The notes under the pieces were generated by a model. That model was not told the origin of the DNA. It was given only the letters and a program-made list of their open reading frames with translations, and ran no database searches. From positions 3,315,001 to 3,379,000 of the forward strand of contig NZ_CP081155.1 of the NCBI RefSeq assembly GCF_025141175.1: a stretch of DNA of 64,000 nucleotides, read 5' to 3'. The DNA is from Jannaschia sp. M317. Its GTDB lineage: Bacteria; Pseudomonadota; Alphaproteobacteria; Rhodobacterales; Rhodobacteraceae. This document shows positions 43,379 through 52,891 of this stretch, piece after piece. The position numbers and the translations under genes were made by a program. Each line of letters begins with the position of its first letter. The first letter of the stretch is position 1.

Positions 43379-44263
43379 TCAGCGCCGCAGCGTCAGCGTG
43401 GTCCAGTCGCCCAGCTCCGCCCGCCGGACCAGCGACAGCCCCGCCGCCTCATAGGCCGCGACGACCTCGTCGGCCTGGGGGTTGAGGATCCCGGACAGAA
43501 TCACATGGCACCCCGGCGCGGCATTGGCCGCCATGTCGGGGGCCATGTCGATCAGCGGTCCCTTGAGGATGTTGGCAAAGATCAGATCGAAGGGGGCGTC
43601 GGTCAGGGCCGCGTGACCAAAGCCCGCCGCCTCGACGCAATCCACCGCGCCCTCCATACCGTTCACGCGCAGGTTGGCCAGCGCCACCTCCACCGCGACC
43701 TCATCGATGTCAGAGGCGATGACATGCGCGTCGGGAAACACCCGCGCTGCCGCCATGGCCAGCACGGCGGTGCCCGCGCCGATATCGGCCACCCGCGCGG
43801 GGGTCGCCCCCTCTGCGATCAGGGTTTCCAGCGCCAGCAGACACCCCTGTGTCGTGCCGTGATGCCCGGTCCCGAAGGCCATCGCCGCCTCGATCAGCAG
43901 GGCCACGCGTCCCGCGGGCACCTTGTCGGCATCGTGGCTGCCGTAGACAAAGAAGCGCCCGGCCGCGACCGGCTGCAATTCGCGGCGCACATGGGCCACC
44001 CAGTCGGTCGGCGGGATTTCGGAGACGACAAACGGCTTCGCCCCATAGGCCGCCGCCAGAACGGCCAGGGCCGTCTCGTCCGGGGCCTCGGCGAAATAGG
44101 CACCGACTTCCCACAGGCCGGATCCGTCCTCCATCTCGAAGACACCGACGCCGTCCGGCTCCAGCGCGTCTTCCAGCTTTTCGCCCAGGGCTTCGGCGGG
44201 TTCTTTGCCGGTCAGGGTGGTCAGGGCGGTCCAGCTGGCGGGGGTGATGGTGTCGTCGGTCAT
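43379..44263 (-). CDS. prmA: Ribosomal protein L11 methyltransferase
   Basis: The 294-residue enzyme methylates ribosomal protein L11 with S-adenosylmethionine. It has an N-terminal substrate-recognition domain (about 1-120) and a methyltransferase domain with FGTGHHGTTQGCLLALE, motif I VADIGAGTAVLAMAAARVF and the post-I acidic HVIASDIDEVAVEVALANLR, then DLIFANILKGPLIDM. The start at 44263 gives the normal length; an extension to 44431 overlaps the divergent gene's promoter and is rejected. Confidence 0.95.
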   Translation of the reverse strand: MTDDTITPASWTALTTLTGKEPAEALGEKLEDALEPDGVGVFEMEDGSGLWEVGAYFAEAPDETALAVLAAAYGAKPFVVSEIPPTDWVAHVRRELQPVAAGRFFVYGSHDADKVPAGRVALLIEAAMAFGTGHHGTTQGCLLALETLIAEGATPARVADIGAGTAVLAMAAARVFPDAHVIASDIDEVAVEVALANLRVNGMEGAVDCVEAAGFGHAALTDAPFDLIFANILKGPLIDMAPDMAANAAPGCHVILSGILNPQADEVVAAYEAAGLSLVRRAELGDWTTLTLRR

Positions 44264-44375
44264 GGCGGGGGCTCCTCGCGCGGGTTGGCCGGGGCCTAGA
44301 CCGGGCGGGCGCGGGCGTCCAGTGCCCCGGGGACCACGGCTGGACGCCCGGCGCGCGCCGTGGCACCCCTGCGCC

Positions 44376-45023
44376 ATGACCGATGACGCCCTGACCCCGC
44401 TTTCCGCCGCTGCCATCGAGGCGCTGTTCACCCGATCCGACGGCAGCTACCTGTTTGCCCGCTGGGGCCGCCCCATCGCCCCCGTCGTCTTCGGCGTCGA
44501 GCCGGAGACCGTCGCCATCCTGAAGGCCGCGATCGAGGCGATCTGCGTGCTGACCAACCACCGCATGGCCGAAACCGACCCGGAGTTGGGCGCGAACCTC
44601 ATGGTGTTTTTCATCCGCGACTGGGCGGAATTGAGCGAAACCCCGAACCTGGACCGGTTGATCCCCGACCTGGGCCCGCTGGTCGCGCGCCTGCAGGCGG
44701 CAGAGGCCAACCAATACCGCATCTTTCGATTCGACGAAGGCGCGGCGATCAAGGCCTGCTTCAGCTTCATCCGCATGGATGCGGAGATGTCCGAGGTGCC
44801 CGCCGACACGCTGGCCCTGCACCAGATGGTGCAGGCGGCACTGCTCTGGTCGGACCGCGCATTCGCCGACGCGTCGCCGTTGGCGATGCTGGACGGACGC
44901 GCGGTGCTGCGCCCGGACGTGGCCGACCTGATGCGTGCGGCCTATGATCCCGTGATGCCCGCCATGGCGCAGGACGCCAGCCACGCCCTGCGCCTTGGCG
45001 CGCGGGTCGGGCGCGTGCAATGA
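44376..45023 (+). CDS. Conserved protein of unknown function
   Basis: I do not recognise a named family in this 215-residue protein. It is soluble, mostly helical, without signal peptide, with the segments SYLFARWGRPIAPVVFGVEP (about 24-43) and FRFDEGAAIKACFSFIRMD. It lies directly before the ybgC thioesterase gene, whose ATG overlaps its stop (4 bases), so it is probably part of the ybgC-tol-pal transcript. It looks native in composition. Confidence 0.75.
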   Translation: MTDDALTPLSAAAIEALFTRSDGSYLFARWGRPIAPVVFGVEPETVAILKAAIEAICVLTNHRMAETDPELGANLMVFFIRDWAELSETPNLDRLIPDLGPLVARLQAAEANQYRIFRFDEGAAIKACFSFIRMDAEMSEVPADTLALHQMVQAALLWSDRAFADASPLAMLDGRAVLRPDVADLMRAAYDPVMPAMAQDASHALRLGARVGRVQ

Positions 45024-45415
45024 CCCCGCACCGCTGGCCGATCCGCGTCTACTACGAGGACACCGACCTGGCGGGGATCGTTTATCACGCCAATTACCTG
45101 AAGTTCCTGGAACGCGCGCGGTCCGAAATGGTGCGCGACGCAGGGATCGATCAGGCCGCGATGCGGGCCGAGGGCCTGGTTTTTGCGGTCACCCGGATTG
45201 AGGCCGACTATCTGTCGCCGGCCCGCTATGACGATGCCCTGGTGGTCGAAACCGGGATCACCCGTCTGACCCCCGCGCGATTCGTTCTGAGGCAAGAGGT
45301 GCGGCGCGATGCGGCGCTTTTGTTCCAGGCTGTCGTGACCGTGGCCTGCCTGGATCTGACCGGGCGGCCAAAGCGTTTGCCCGCCGCTGTTCACAGGCAA
45401 TTCGCAGGCTCTTAA
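45020..45415 (+). CDS. ybgC: Tol-Pal-associated acyl-CoA thioesterase YbgC
   Basis: The 131-residue hotdog-fold thioesterase contains the YbgC signature YYEDTDLAGIVYHANYLKFL (about 11-30) with the catalytic Asp16, and ERARSEMVRDAGI. YbgC enzymes hydrolyse short- or long-chain acyl-CoA or acyl-ACP at the inner membrane and are nearly always the first gene of tol-pal operons, as here. The start overlaps the previous gene's stop (ATGA). Confidence 0.96.
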   Translation: MTPHRWPIRVYYEDTDLAGIVYHANYLKFLERARSEMVRDAGIDQAAMRAEGLVFAVTRIEADYLSPARYDDALVVETGITRLTPARFVLRQEVRRDAALLFQAVVTVACLDLTGRPKRLPAAVHRQFAGS

Positions 45416-45426
45416 CCGGACCTTAG
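45412..45426. promoter_or_regulatory. CtrA-like site (TTAA-N7-TTAG) at the ybgC stop
   Basis: TTAA (45412-45415, overlapping the ybgC stop) and TTAG (45423-45426) are seven bases apart, one mismatch from the CtrA consensus. It precedes the VasI-like and tolQ genes. Function is inference. Confidence 0.25.
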
Positions 45427-45455
45427 GGCTTGATGCGTCAGACTTCGTCCGACTC

Positions 45456-46244
45456 ATGTCGGGAAGGTCCATGCTCGCCGCGCTGATCCTGTTCTTTACG
45501 CTGTTCTTCGCCGCCCCGGCTGCGGCTATGGCCGATCCCTGCGCGGGGGCAAGCCGCTGGACCCGCGACCGTTGTCTTGTGCAGGCCGCCCAGATCGGTC
45601 CGGACTGCGCGCGCATCGGGGGGGGTGGGGCGCGGCTGGCCTGCTGGGACCGCCTGCACCGCCTTGCGAACTGTCCGCAACCCGCCGGCGATCTGGACGG
45701 GCTGCGATGTCGCACCGCGCCGCTGGGGCCGCTGCGGGATGTCGTTTTGACCTCTGCGCGGGCGTCCTGGCAGGTAGAGGACTCGGCCTCCGCCTTTGGC
45801 GACGCCAGGAATGTGTTCCTGTCCGTTGCAAGTGACGGGCCCACCACCTGCGGCCCACGCGGCCGCGCCTCGCTGATCCTGCGCTGTCTGGACGACCGCA
45901 CCGCCGCCTATGTGATCCACGATTGCAGCACACCGCGCATCGGCGACGACGGCTGGGCGGCGGATCTGCGCATTGGCGACGATCCCGTCACCCGCGCGCG
46001 CATGACGCCGACGGCGGATGGCACGGGGTTCGGCCACTTCGACTATCAATCCGCCCGCACCTTGATCGAGGATCTGCTGGACCACGACAGCCTGCACCTG
46101 CGCTTTGCCGACATCGAAGGGCAGAGCAGCGAGTTGCGCTTTCCCGTGGCGGGCCTGGCCCAGGCCCTGCCCGCGCTGCGCCAGGCCTGCGGCTGGTCGC
46201 CAGTCGCGCCCTGGAACCGCCCCACGGCCCCTCCGCCCCCCTGA
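45456..46244 (+). CDS. VasI/TagO-like secreted protein
   Basis: This 262-residue protein has a signal peptide (MSGRSMLAALILFFTLFF to about 26) and features of the VasI/TagO family known from type VI secretion loci: WQVEDSASAFGDARNVFLSV (about 103-122), a Cys pair near LILRCLDD and VIHDCST, and the family-like end LAQALPALRQACGW. No other type VI gene is in the window; the gene lies between ybgC and tolQ. It may have an envelope role in the Tol-Pal operon. ATG 45456 is chosen because its arginine gives a normal signal peptide; ATG 45471 has a better ribosome binding site. Confidence 0.7.
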   Translation: MSGRSMLAALILFFTLFFAAPAAAMADPCAGASRWTRDRCLVQAAQIGPDCARIGGGGARLACWDRLHRLANCPQPAGDLDGLRCRTAPLGPLRDVVLTSARASWQVEDSASAFGDARNVFLSVASDGPTTCGPRGRASLILRCLDDRTAAYVIHDCSTPRIGDDGWAADLRIGDDPVTRARMTPTADGTGFGHFDYQSARTLIEDLLDHDSLHLRFADIEGQSSELRFPVAGLAQALPALRQACGWSPVAPWNRPTAPPPP

Positions 46245-46441
46245 CGCCGAAGCCCGCCATCCCTTCTGAAGCCGAAGAAGAGGATAGGGATCGTGCGCGC
46301 ACGCACGCCTGCGCGCGTGCCCGCGCCTGCGACAATTCGCCGACCGCTGGCGGCATCTCGCCAAGGCTCTTTCAATCTGTTAATGTCCTTCCCAATTACG
46401 CGGTCGATAACGACCCGAACAACGAAGGACGGGCAGTCCAC

Positions 46442-47140
46442 ATGGAAACCGAAGTGTTGGCCGCGGCCAGCGAGATCGACTTTTCGATCTGGGCCTTGTT
46501 TTTGCGCGCGACGATCGTCGTGAAGCTTGTGATGATCGCGTTGTTCGCCGCATCTGTCTGGGTCTGGGCCATTTATATCCAGAAGGTTCTGCAATTCCGC
46601 CTCGCACGGTCGCGTGCCGCCGCCTTTGACCGCGCCTTCTGGTCCGGGGAACCGCTGGACGAACTTTACGACCAGATCGGGGAAAAGCCGCGTTCAGCGT
46701 CAGAGCGGATCTTTGCCGCCGCGATGACCGAATGGAACCGATCCCACCGGGATGACGGCGGCCTGATCGCTGGCACCCAGGCGCGCATCGATCGCACCAT
46801 GGATGTGGCCATCGCAAAGGAACGGGATCGCCTGACCTCGGGTCTGACCTTTCTGGCCACGACCGGGTCGACCGCGCCCTTTGTCGGGCTGTTCGGCACG
46901 GTCTGGGGCATCAAGCACGCCTTTGAGCAGATCGCCATCAGCCAGAACACCAACCTGGCCGTGGTCGCCCCCGGCATCGCCGAGGCGCTGCTGGCCACGG
47001 GCATCGGCCTGGTCGCGGCCATCCCCGCGGTGATCTTCTACAACAAGCTGAACCGCGACGCCGACCGTATTACCGGCAATTACGAGGCCTTCGCCGACGA
47101 GTTCGCCACCATCATGTCTCGTCAACTGGACGCCGCCTGA
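46442..47140 (+). CDS. tolQ: Tol-Pal system protein TolQ
   Basis: The 232-residue inner-membrane protein of the ExbB/TolQ/MotA family forms, with TolR, the proton-driven motor of the Tol-Pal complex. Three helices are at about 20-45, 135-157 and 170-192, with TGSTAPFVGLFGTVWGIKHA (about 138-157) as the family signature. About 200 bases separate it from the VasI-like gene; these include an alternating purine-pyrimidine tract around 46291-46325 (cgtgcgcgcacgcacgcctg) and AT-richer DNA at 46370-46395 that may hold a promoter. Confidence 0.97.
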   Translation: METEVLAAASEIDFSIWALFLRATIVVKLVMIALFAASVWVWAIYIQKVLQFRLARSRAAAFDRAFWSGEPLDELYDQIGEKPRSASERIFAAAMTEWNRSHRDDGGLIAGTQARIDRTMDVAIAKERDRLTSGLTFLATTGSTAPFVGLFGTVWGIKHAFEQIAISQNTNLAVVAPGIAEALLATGIGLVAAIPAVIFYNKLNRDADRITGNYEAFADEFATIMSRQLDAA

Positions 47141-47141
47141 C

Positions 47142-47618
47142 ATGGGCGCCGGGGCGATGAAATCCAGCGGCGGCAGCACCCGTCGCAGGCGGCGCGGGGG
47201 TGGCGCGCAGCCGATGTCCGAAATCAACGTCACCCCTTTCGTCGACGTCATGCTGGTGTTGCTGATCATCTTCATGGTCGCCGCCCCGCTGCTGACGGCA
47301 GGCGTGCCGATCGAACTGCCCGAAACCGCCGCGGCCCCCCTCCCGCAGGAGCAGGAGGAGCCGCTGGCCGTCACAGTCGGCGCCGAGGGTCAGGTCTTCA
47401 TCGGCTCGACCGAGGTCGCGCGCGAGGAACTGGTGACCCGTCTGGCCGCCATCGCGGGCGAACGGCAGGGTGACCGCGTCTTTCTGCGGGCCGATGGCAC
47501 CGTCCCCTATGCAGATGTGATGGTGGTGATGGGCGCGCTGAACGCGGGCGGATTTCGCAACATTGGTCTGGTCACCGACGCGGGCGGGCCAACCCTGGAC
47601 GCGCCCGAGGGCGAATAG
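47142..47618 (+). CDS. tolR: Tol-Pal system protein TolR
   Basis: The 158-residue partner of TolQ has a basic N-terminus, one membrane helix (about 33-52, NVTPFVDVMLVLLIIFMV with the proton-carrying Asp) and a periplasmic domain of the ExbD/TolR type. It starts two bases after the tolQ stop. It is a little longer at the N-terminus than usual; a start at the internal ATG 47157 is possible. Confidence 0.96.
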   Translation: MGAGAMKSSGGSTRRRRRGGGAQPMSEINVTPFVDVMLVLLIIFMVAAPLLTAGVPIELPETAAAPLPQEQEEPLAVTVGAEGQVFIGSTEVAREELVTRLAAIAGERQGDRVFLRADGTVPYADVMVVMGALNAGGFRNIGLVTDAGGPTLDAPEGE

Positions 47619-48773
47619 ATGGAACGCCGCACTGCGGTCACCCTGTCGGCCGGGGCCCACGGTGGCCTGCTGGTCTGGGCCCTGATCGCGGGCTGGTTCC
47701 CAGCCACACCAGAGGAAGACACACTCGACGTGGCTGCCGTTTCGGTGATTTCAGCGGCGGAGTTCGATGCGCTGACCTCGCGGGAGCCAGAAGCCGCGCC
47801 CGCGCCAGAGGCCCCGGCCGCGCCCACCGCGCCAGAGGTTGCGCCCACGCCGCCGACACCCGCGCCCGACGCACGCCCGGTGCCTGCGCCACAGCCCGAG
47901 GCCCCGGTCCCGACACCGCCCGACGCCAATCCCGACGCCAGTCAATTGGCCCCGCCGCCCCGCGCCGATGTGTCGCCCGACGCGCCGGATCCCCTGGCCG
48001 CGCCCGCCGAGGACCCGACGGCGACCGTGTCAGATCGTCCGGCCCCGCGCCCCGCACCGCGCGTGGCCCCCACGCCCGCGCCGACGCCCCCCCCCGCCAC
48101 CGATAGCGCACCTGTCGTGCAAGCCCCGCCGACCCCCGCCGAAGCGGAGGACCCGGTGCAACCCGCCGAAACCCCCGCCGCCCCCGAAGAGGCCGCGCCG
48201 GTGATCGTGACCGAGGCCGACACACCTGCGGCGGCCCCTGAACGGTCGGTCCGCCCTGCGCGCCGCCCTAACCGCCCGACGCCCGCCGTGGCAGAGGCCG
48301 ACACACCTGCCGACGCACCAAGCCCTGCGACGGAAACCGCCAGCAGTGCGCCGCCCGAGCCGGCCGCGCCGCGTGAAATCGACACATCTGCCGCGCTGGC
48401 CGCCGCCCTGGGTGCAGCCGCCGAACCTGCACCCTCGGCCCCAGCAGGCCCGCCCCTGACCCAGGGCGAGCGGGATGGCCTGCGGGTGGCTGTCAGCCAA
48501 TGCTGGAACCTCGGCTCTCTGTCGAGCGAGGCGCTGCGCACCAGGGTCACCATCGCGATGGAGATGAACCGCGACGGCACCCCCCTGACCAACTCGATTC
48601 GCCTGGTCGGTTTCACCGGCGGGTCCCAGGCCTCGGCCAACCAGGCCTACGAAGCCGGGCGCCGGGCGATCATCCGCTGTGGTCAGGGCGGATTTGATCT
48701 GCCCGAAGAAAAGTTCGAGCAGTGGCGCGAAATCGAGATGACCTTCGACCCAGAACAGATGCGGGGCCGTTGA
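47619..48773 (+). CDS. tolA: Tol-Pal system protein TolA-like
   Basis: The 384-residue protein has an N-terminal membrane helix (about 10-30), a very long Pro/Ala/Glu/Asp-rich linker (about 50-285) and a C-terminal domain with [20 protein letters not shown], which matches the TonB/TolA C-terminal fold. It links the TolQR motor to TolB and Pal across the periplasm. The linker is proline-rich where enterobacterial TolA has a long helical coil, as usual in Rhodobacterales. It starts directly after tolR. Confidence 0.92.
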   Translation: MERRTAVTLSAGAHGGLLVWALIAGWFPATPEEDTLDVAAVSVISAAEFDALTSREPEAAPAPEAPAAPTAPEVAPTPPTPAPDARPVPAPQPEAPVPTPPDANPDASQLAPPPRADVSPDAPDPLAAPAEDPTATVSDRPAPRPAPRVAPTPAPTPPPATDSAPVVQAPPTPAEAEDPVQPAETPAAPEEAAPVIVTEADTPAAAPERSVRPARRPNRPTPAVAEADTPADAPSPATETASSAPPEPAAPREIDTSAALAAALGAAAEPAPSAPAGPPLTQGERDGLRVAVSQCWNLGSLSSEALRTRVTIAMEMNRDGTPLTNSIRLVGFTGGSQASANQAYEAGRRAIIRCGQGGFDLPEEKFEQWREIEMTFDPEQMRGR

Positions 48774-48829
48774 CCGTGCCCCGATTGCAGCAAGCCCCCG
48801 CCCCCGAGCGCGCCTTCACGGTGCTGTTA

Positions 48830-48858
48830 TTGAGAAACACGGACAATCCCGCAATATA
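48830..48858 (+). promoter_or_regulatory. Candidate promoter of tolB-pal-cpoB
   Basis: TTGAGA (48830-48835) and AATATA (48853-48858) are spaced by 17 bases in the 118-base tolA-tolB gap. The gap is AT-richer than its flanks. It would allow extra expression of TolB and Pal. Confidence 0.45.
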
Positions 48859-48891
48859 TGCACGATTGTCGCCAACCCCCGTGAGGTGCGC

Positions 48892-50223
48892 GTGAAACGC
48901 CTTTTGACTGTCCTGTTCGTTCTGCTGTCCGCTGCCGCGGTGCTGTCCATCCCGGCGCGAGCGCAGGACGGCCCGCTGCGCATTACCATCACCGACGGCG
49001 TGATCGAACCGCTGCCCTTTGCCGTGCCCACCTTCGTTGCCCGCAATGCCGCGGCAGGCGATCTGGCGCAGGACATCACCCGCGTCATCGCCGCCGATCT
49101 GTCGAATACCGGCCTGTTCCGCGAAATCCCGAAGGATGCGCATATCGCGCGGATCTCCAGCTTTGACAGTTCCGTCCAGTGGTCCGACTGGAAGGCGATC
49201 AACGCGCAGGCCCTGATCACCGGCTCGGTCCTGGTCGAGGGCGATGGCCGCATCGTGGTCCAGTTCCGCCTGTTCGACGTCTTTTCCGAGGCCCCCTTGG
49301 GCGAAGGCCTGCAGTTCGTGGGCACCGCCGACGGCTGGCGGCGCATGGCCCACAAGGTGGCCGATGCCGCCTATTCCCGGATCACCGGCGAGGGACCCTA
49401 TTTCGACAGCCGCGTCGTCTTTGTGTCTGAAACCGGACCCAAGGATGCCCGGCAGAAACGGCTGGCCGTGATGGATTACGACGGGGCCAACGTGCAGTAT
49501 CTGACCTCGTCCAACGCCATCGTGCTGGCCCCCCGGTTTTCGCCCGACGGGCGGCAGATCGTCTACACCAGCTATGAGAGCGGCTTTCCCCGTGTGACCG
49601 TGCTGGACGTGGCGACGCTGGCCCGGCGGACGCTGGGTGATCTGAACACCAACATGAGCTTTGCGCCGCGCTTTTCGCCCGATGGCACGCAGGCAGTGTT
49701 TTCCGCAGAAGTCGCGGGAAACACGGATCTTTACCTGCTGAACCTTGGATCTGGCGCGACGACCCGCCTGACCACGGCCCCATCGATCGAGACGGCGCCC
49801 AGCTTTTCGCCCGACGGCAGCCGCATCGTGTTCGAAAGCGACCGGTCTGGCGCGCCGCAGATCTATGTGATGTCGGCCAACGGCGGCGAAGGCGACCGGA
49901 TTTCATTTGGGGCGGGCCGTTACGGCACGCCGGTCTGGTCGCCGCGCGGTGATCTGATCGCATTCACCAAACAGAACGCGGGCCGGTTCCACATCGGCGT
50001 CATGCGGACCGACGGGTCCGAGGAACGCCTGCTGACCGGTGCCTTCCTGGACGAAGGCCCAACCTGGGCCCCCAATGGCCGCGTCGTCATGTTCACCCGC
50101 GAAACGGCGGGTGCCAACGGGGCGCCCGCGCTCTATTCCGTGGACATCACTGGACGCAACCTGCAACGTGCCGCAACGCCGGCCGCCGCCTCCGACCCTA
50201 GTTGGGGGCCCCTTCTCAATTGA
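48892..50223 (+). CDS. tolB: Tol-Pal system beta-propeller protein TolB
   Basis: The 443-residue periplasmic protein has a signal peptide (about 1-24, ending SIPARA), an N-terminal domain (about 30-165) and a six-bladed beta-propeller with the repeated motifs [41 protein letters not shown] and [11 protein letters not shown]. The GTG at 48892 has GAGG five bases upstream; an in-frame GTG at 48886 overlaps that site and is less likely. Confidence 0.97.
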   Translation: MKRLLTVLFVLLSAAAVLSIPARAQDGPLRITITDGVIEPLPFAVPTFVARNAAAGDLAQDITRVIAADLSNTGLFREIPKDAHIARISSFDSSVQWSDWKAINAQALITGSVLVEGDGRIVVQFRLFDVFSEAPLGEGLQFVGTADGWRRMAHKVADAAYSRITGEGPYFDSRVVFVSETGPKDARQKRLAVMDYDGANVQYLTSSNAIVLAPRFSPDGRQIVYTSYESGFPRVTVLDVATLARRTLGDLNTNMSFAPRFSPDGTQAVFSAEVAGNTDLYLLNLGSGATTRLTTAPSIETAPSFSPDGSRIVFESDRSGAPQIYVMSANGGEGDRISFGAGRYGTPVWSPRGDLIAFTKQNAGRFHIGVMRTDGSEERLLTGAFLDEGPTWAPNGRVVMFTRETAGANGAPALYSVDITGRNLQRAATPAAASDPSWGPLLN

Positions 50224-50233
50224 GGACAAGAGC

Positions 50234-50758
50234 ATGAAAACAAAGGCCATTCTTCTGATCTCCGCGCTTGCCCTGGCCGGCTGCGGCGGTCAGCCTTTCG
50301 ACCGCGACGATGCGGTCGATCTGAACGCGGGTGCGGGCGGGTTCGGCGCGGGCGCGGGCGGTGTCGTGCCAGGCAGCGTCAACGACCCGACGTCTGCCGC
50401 CTACTTCCAGCAGGTCGTGGGCGACCGCGTGTTGTTCGCGGTGGACCAGTCGACCCTGTCACCCGAAGGCCGCGCAACCCTGACCGCGCAGGCGGAATGG
50501 ATGATCGCAAACCCCGCCTATACGGCCCTGATCGAAGGCCATGCAGACGAACAGGGAACGCGAGAATACAACCTGGCCCTGGGCGGTCGCCGCGCCAATT
50601 CCGCACGCGATTTCCTTGTGTCGCAGGGCGTTCCCGCCAGCCGCATGCGCACCATCAGCTACGGCAAGGAACGCCCGTTGCAGATCTGCTCGACCGAAGC
50701 CTGCTATAGCCAGAACCGCCGCGCGGTGACCGTCCTGGCGGCAGGGGCGGGTGTCTGA
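50234..50758 (+). CDS. pal: Peptidoglycan-associated lipoprotein Pal
   Basis: The 174-residue outer-membrane lipoprotein has a lipobox LAGC (Cys17), a Gly-rich linker (about 30-50) and an OmpA domain with VLFAVDQSTLSPEGRATL, IEGHADEQGTREYNLALGGR and RTISYGKERPL. It ties the outer membrane to peptidoglycan and binds TolB. The stop overlaps the ATG of cpoB. Confidence 0.97.
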   Translation: MKTKAILLISALALAGCGGQPFDRDDAVDLNAGAGGFGAGAGGVVPGSVNDPTSAAYFQQVVGDRVLFAVDQSTLSPEGRATLTAQAEWMIANPAYTALIEGHADEQGTREYNLALGGRRANSARDFLVSQGVPASRMRTISYGKERPLQICSTEACYSQNRRAVTVLAAGAGV

Positions 50759-51573
50759 TGCGGCTTGCGCTTGCCCTGACAATCGCGCTGGCCACCCCTG
50801 TGGCCGCGCAGGACAACACGCAGACACTGGCGGATATTCGTCAGCAGTTATCAGTGCTTAACGTCGAAATGCAGCAGCTGACGCAGGAACTGTCGACCAC
50901 CGGTGCGCCCGCGCTGGGGATAGAGGGTACGTCGTTCCCCGATCGCGTCATCAGCCTGGAAGCGCAGCTTCAGGCGTTGACCTCCAAGGCGGAGCAGTTG
51001 TCATTCCGGGTCGAGAGCATTGCACGTGACGGCGGCAACCGGATCGAGGACCTGCGATTCCAGCTTTGCGAGTTGACGACGGACTGCGATCTGGGTGCCT
51101 TGCCGACCCCCGGCCCACTGGGTGGCGCAGCCCAGGCCACGGGCGGCACCTCGGCCCCGGCACCCGCACCAACCGACGCGCCGCAGCTTGCCGTCGGAGA
51201 GCAGGCGGAGTTCGGCGCCGCCAGGGCCCTGCTGGACCAGGGACAGAATACGCAGGCCGCCCAAGCACTTGAGCGGTTCGTGGCGACCTATCCGACCGGC
51301 CCCCTGACAACCGAGGCACAGTTCCTGCGCGGCCAGGCCTTGTCGCGAGAGGCGGACCATGCGGGCGCTGCACGCGCCTATCTGGAGGCGTTCTCGGGCG
51401 CGCCGGAGGGTGCGGTGGCGCCGGACGCCTTGCTCGGCTTGGGCCGGGCGTTGGGCGCGTTGGGGCAAAGGGACGAGGCCTGCCTGACCTTGTCGGAGGT
51501 GGGCATCCGCTTCCCTCAGGCCACGGCCACGGGACAGGCCAATTCGGCGCTGGCGGAGTTTGGCTGCTCCTGA
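50758..51573 (+). CDS. cpoB: Cell division coordinator CpoB (YbgF)
   Basis: The 271-residue periplasmic protein has a signal peptide (about 1-18), an N-terminal coiled coil (about 22-95, LADIRQQLSVLNVEMQQLTQ) for trimerisation, a Pro/Ala linker and three TPR repeats at the C-terminus (AARALLDQGQNTQAAQALER onward). It coordinates wall synthesis with Tol-Pal during division. The start overlaps the pal stop, and the tilS start overlaps its end by 14 bases. Confidence 0.94.
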   Translation: MRLALALTIALATPVAAQDNTQTLADIRQQLSVLNVEMQQLTQELSTTGAPALGIEGTSFPDRVISLEAQLQALTSKAEQLSFRVESIARDGGNRIEDLRFQLCELTTDCDLGALPTPGPLGGAAQATGGTSAPAPAPTDAPQLAVGEQAEFGAARALLDQGQNTQAAQALERFVATYPTGPLTTEAQFLRGQALSREADHAGAARAYLEAFSGAPEGAVAPDALLGLGRALGALGQRDEACLTLSEVGIRFPQATATGQANSALAEFGCS

Positions 51574-52744
51574 GCTTCATCTGACTGCGGACGACGCCCC
51601 TTTTGGCGTCGCCGTCTCCGGCGGGGCGGACAGCCTCTCCGTTCTTTTATCATGTAAATTGCATAACTTGCGCGTCCGGGCCGCCACCGTCGACCACGGG
51701 CTTCGACCTGCCTCTGCGGCCGAGGCTGCAACGGTCGGGACCCTTTGCGCGGCGCGCGGCATCCCCCACGACACGCTGCCGCTGTCCCTGTCTGATGGCG
51801 CTGACCTGCAAGCGCGGGCGCGGGACGCGCGTTATGCGGCCTTGGCAGATTGGGCGCGGTGGCGTGGGGTACGCTCGGTTCTGTTGGGGCATACGGCGGA
51901 CGACGTGGCCGAGACGCTGTTGATGCGGCTCAACGACGGGGCCGGTTTGAACGGGCTGTCGGCCATGGCCCCGCGTTTTTCACGTTTTGGGGTTACTTTT
52001 TTACGCCCTTTTCACACTTTGCGGCGAAATTGCCTGCGGGATTTCGTGCTGGCGCAGGGCGTGACGCCGATCGACGACCCCAGCAACGAGAACCCGCGCT
52101 TTGAACGCGTGCGGGTGCGGCAGCTGATCCGGGATCTGGGACTGCCCGTCGATCAACTCGCTGCATCGGCACGCGCCTTGTCAGAGGTGCGCACGTCGGT
52201 CGAGGCGCAGACCCTGCGCCTTGCAACGGCCTATGTCAGCGAAGATCGGGGGGATCTGCTGATCAAGCCGCATGACCTGGCGGCGCTGCTTGGCGATGCC
52301 GAACAGGCGCGGCGCGTGTTGTTGCGCGCGCTGAGCTGGATAAATGGCGGGACGTATCCCCCGCGTCGGGCCGAACAGGTCGAGCTGATGCGGCGTGTCG
52401 CGGCAGGCGAGGATGCGACCCTGGCCGGTTGCCTGCTGCGGCATCGGGCCACGGGGCTGCGGATCGCGCGGGAACCGGCGGCGGCCTTGCGGGCAAGGGA
52501 CGCGGTGCCGGGGACGGTCTGGGATGGGCGGTGGCGTGTGACGGCACGGGGCGGGGACCTGTCGGGTCTGTCGATTCGCGCCTTGGGGGGCGCCGTGACC
52601 GACGTGGACTGGCGGGCGATCGGCTTGCCCCGGTCCAGCGTCATGGCCCGACCGGCGATCTGGCGGGGGGCCGCGTTGCTGGCCGTTCCAGGCCTGTCCG
52701 AAGGTTGGCGCGCCGACTGCGAACCGGTTTGGCCCGAAGGGTAA
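51560..52744 (+). CDS. tilS: tRNA(Ile)-lysidine synthase
   Basis: The 394-residue enzyme modifies the C34 of tRNA-Ile(CAU) to lysidine so that it reads AUA. The PP-loop motif is AVSGGADSLSVLL (about 18-30), and GHTADDVAETLLMRLNDGAG is the second family motif. It starts at TTG, overlapping cpoB, with GGCGGAG just before. The tract at about 51975-52035 is AT-richer than its surroundings but stays in frame. It is placed between tol-pal and ftsH, a common order in proteobacteria. Confidence 0.93.
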   Translation: MAAPELHLTADDAPFGVAVSGGADSLSVLLSCKLHNLRVRAATVDHGLRPASAAEAATVGTLCAARGIPHDTLPLSLSDGADLQARARDARYAALADWARWRGVRSVLLGHTADDVAETLLMRLNDGAGLNGLSAMAPRFSRFGVTFLRPFHTLRRNCLRDFVLAQGVTPIDDPSNENPRFERVRVRQLIRDLGLPVDQLAASARALSEVRTSVEAQTLRLATAYVSEDRGDLLIKPHDLAALLGDAEQARRVLLRALSWINGGTYPPRRAEQVELMRRVAAGEDATLAGCLLRHRATGLRIAREPAAALRARDAVPGTVWDGRWRVTARGGDLSGLSIRALGGAVTDVDWRAIGLPRSSVMARPAIWRGAALLAVPGLSEGWRADCEPVWPEG

Positions 52745-52756
52745 GCGGCCCGCCCC

Positions 52757-52779
52757 CTTCCCTGGCCAGAAACCCGGCG
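52757..52779. repeat. Degenerate copy of the intergenic gaagaag repeat
   Basis: ccttccctggccagaaaccc is a diverged, reverse copy of the element at 58370-58399 (tatttctggccagaggaaga). It lies just after tilS. Confidence 0.45.
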
Positions 52780-52891
52780 AAAACGCAGTAACAGCCGTCG
52801 TCACCGGTGCCTCGCGCCCCCGGATTTACGGCCTGAAATCGCCGCAATGCGCGACAAAGCTGCTGCATTCAGGCGCGGATCGGGGAATTGC

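Noticed and set aside
46291..46325. Alternating purine-pyrimidine tract as Z-DNA or a repeat
   Set aside because: It is a short GC-rich run in a high-GC genome with only a 12-base palindrome; no support for a special role.
51975..52035. AT-richer stretch inside tilS as sign of horizontal insertion
   Set aside because: The reading frame and the protein family pattern continue through it without a break.
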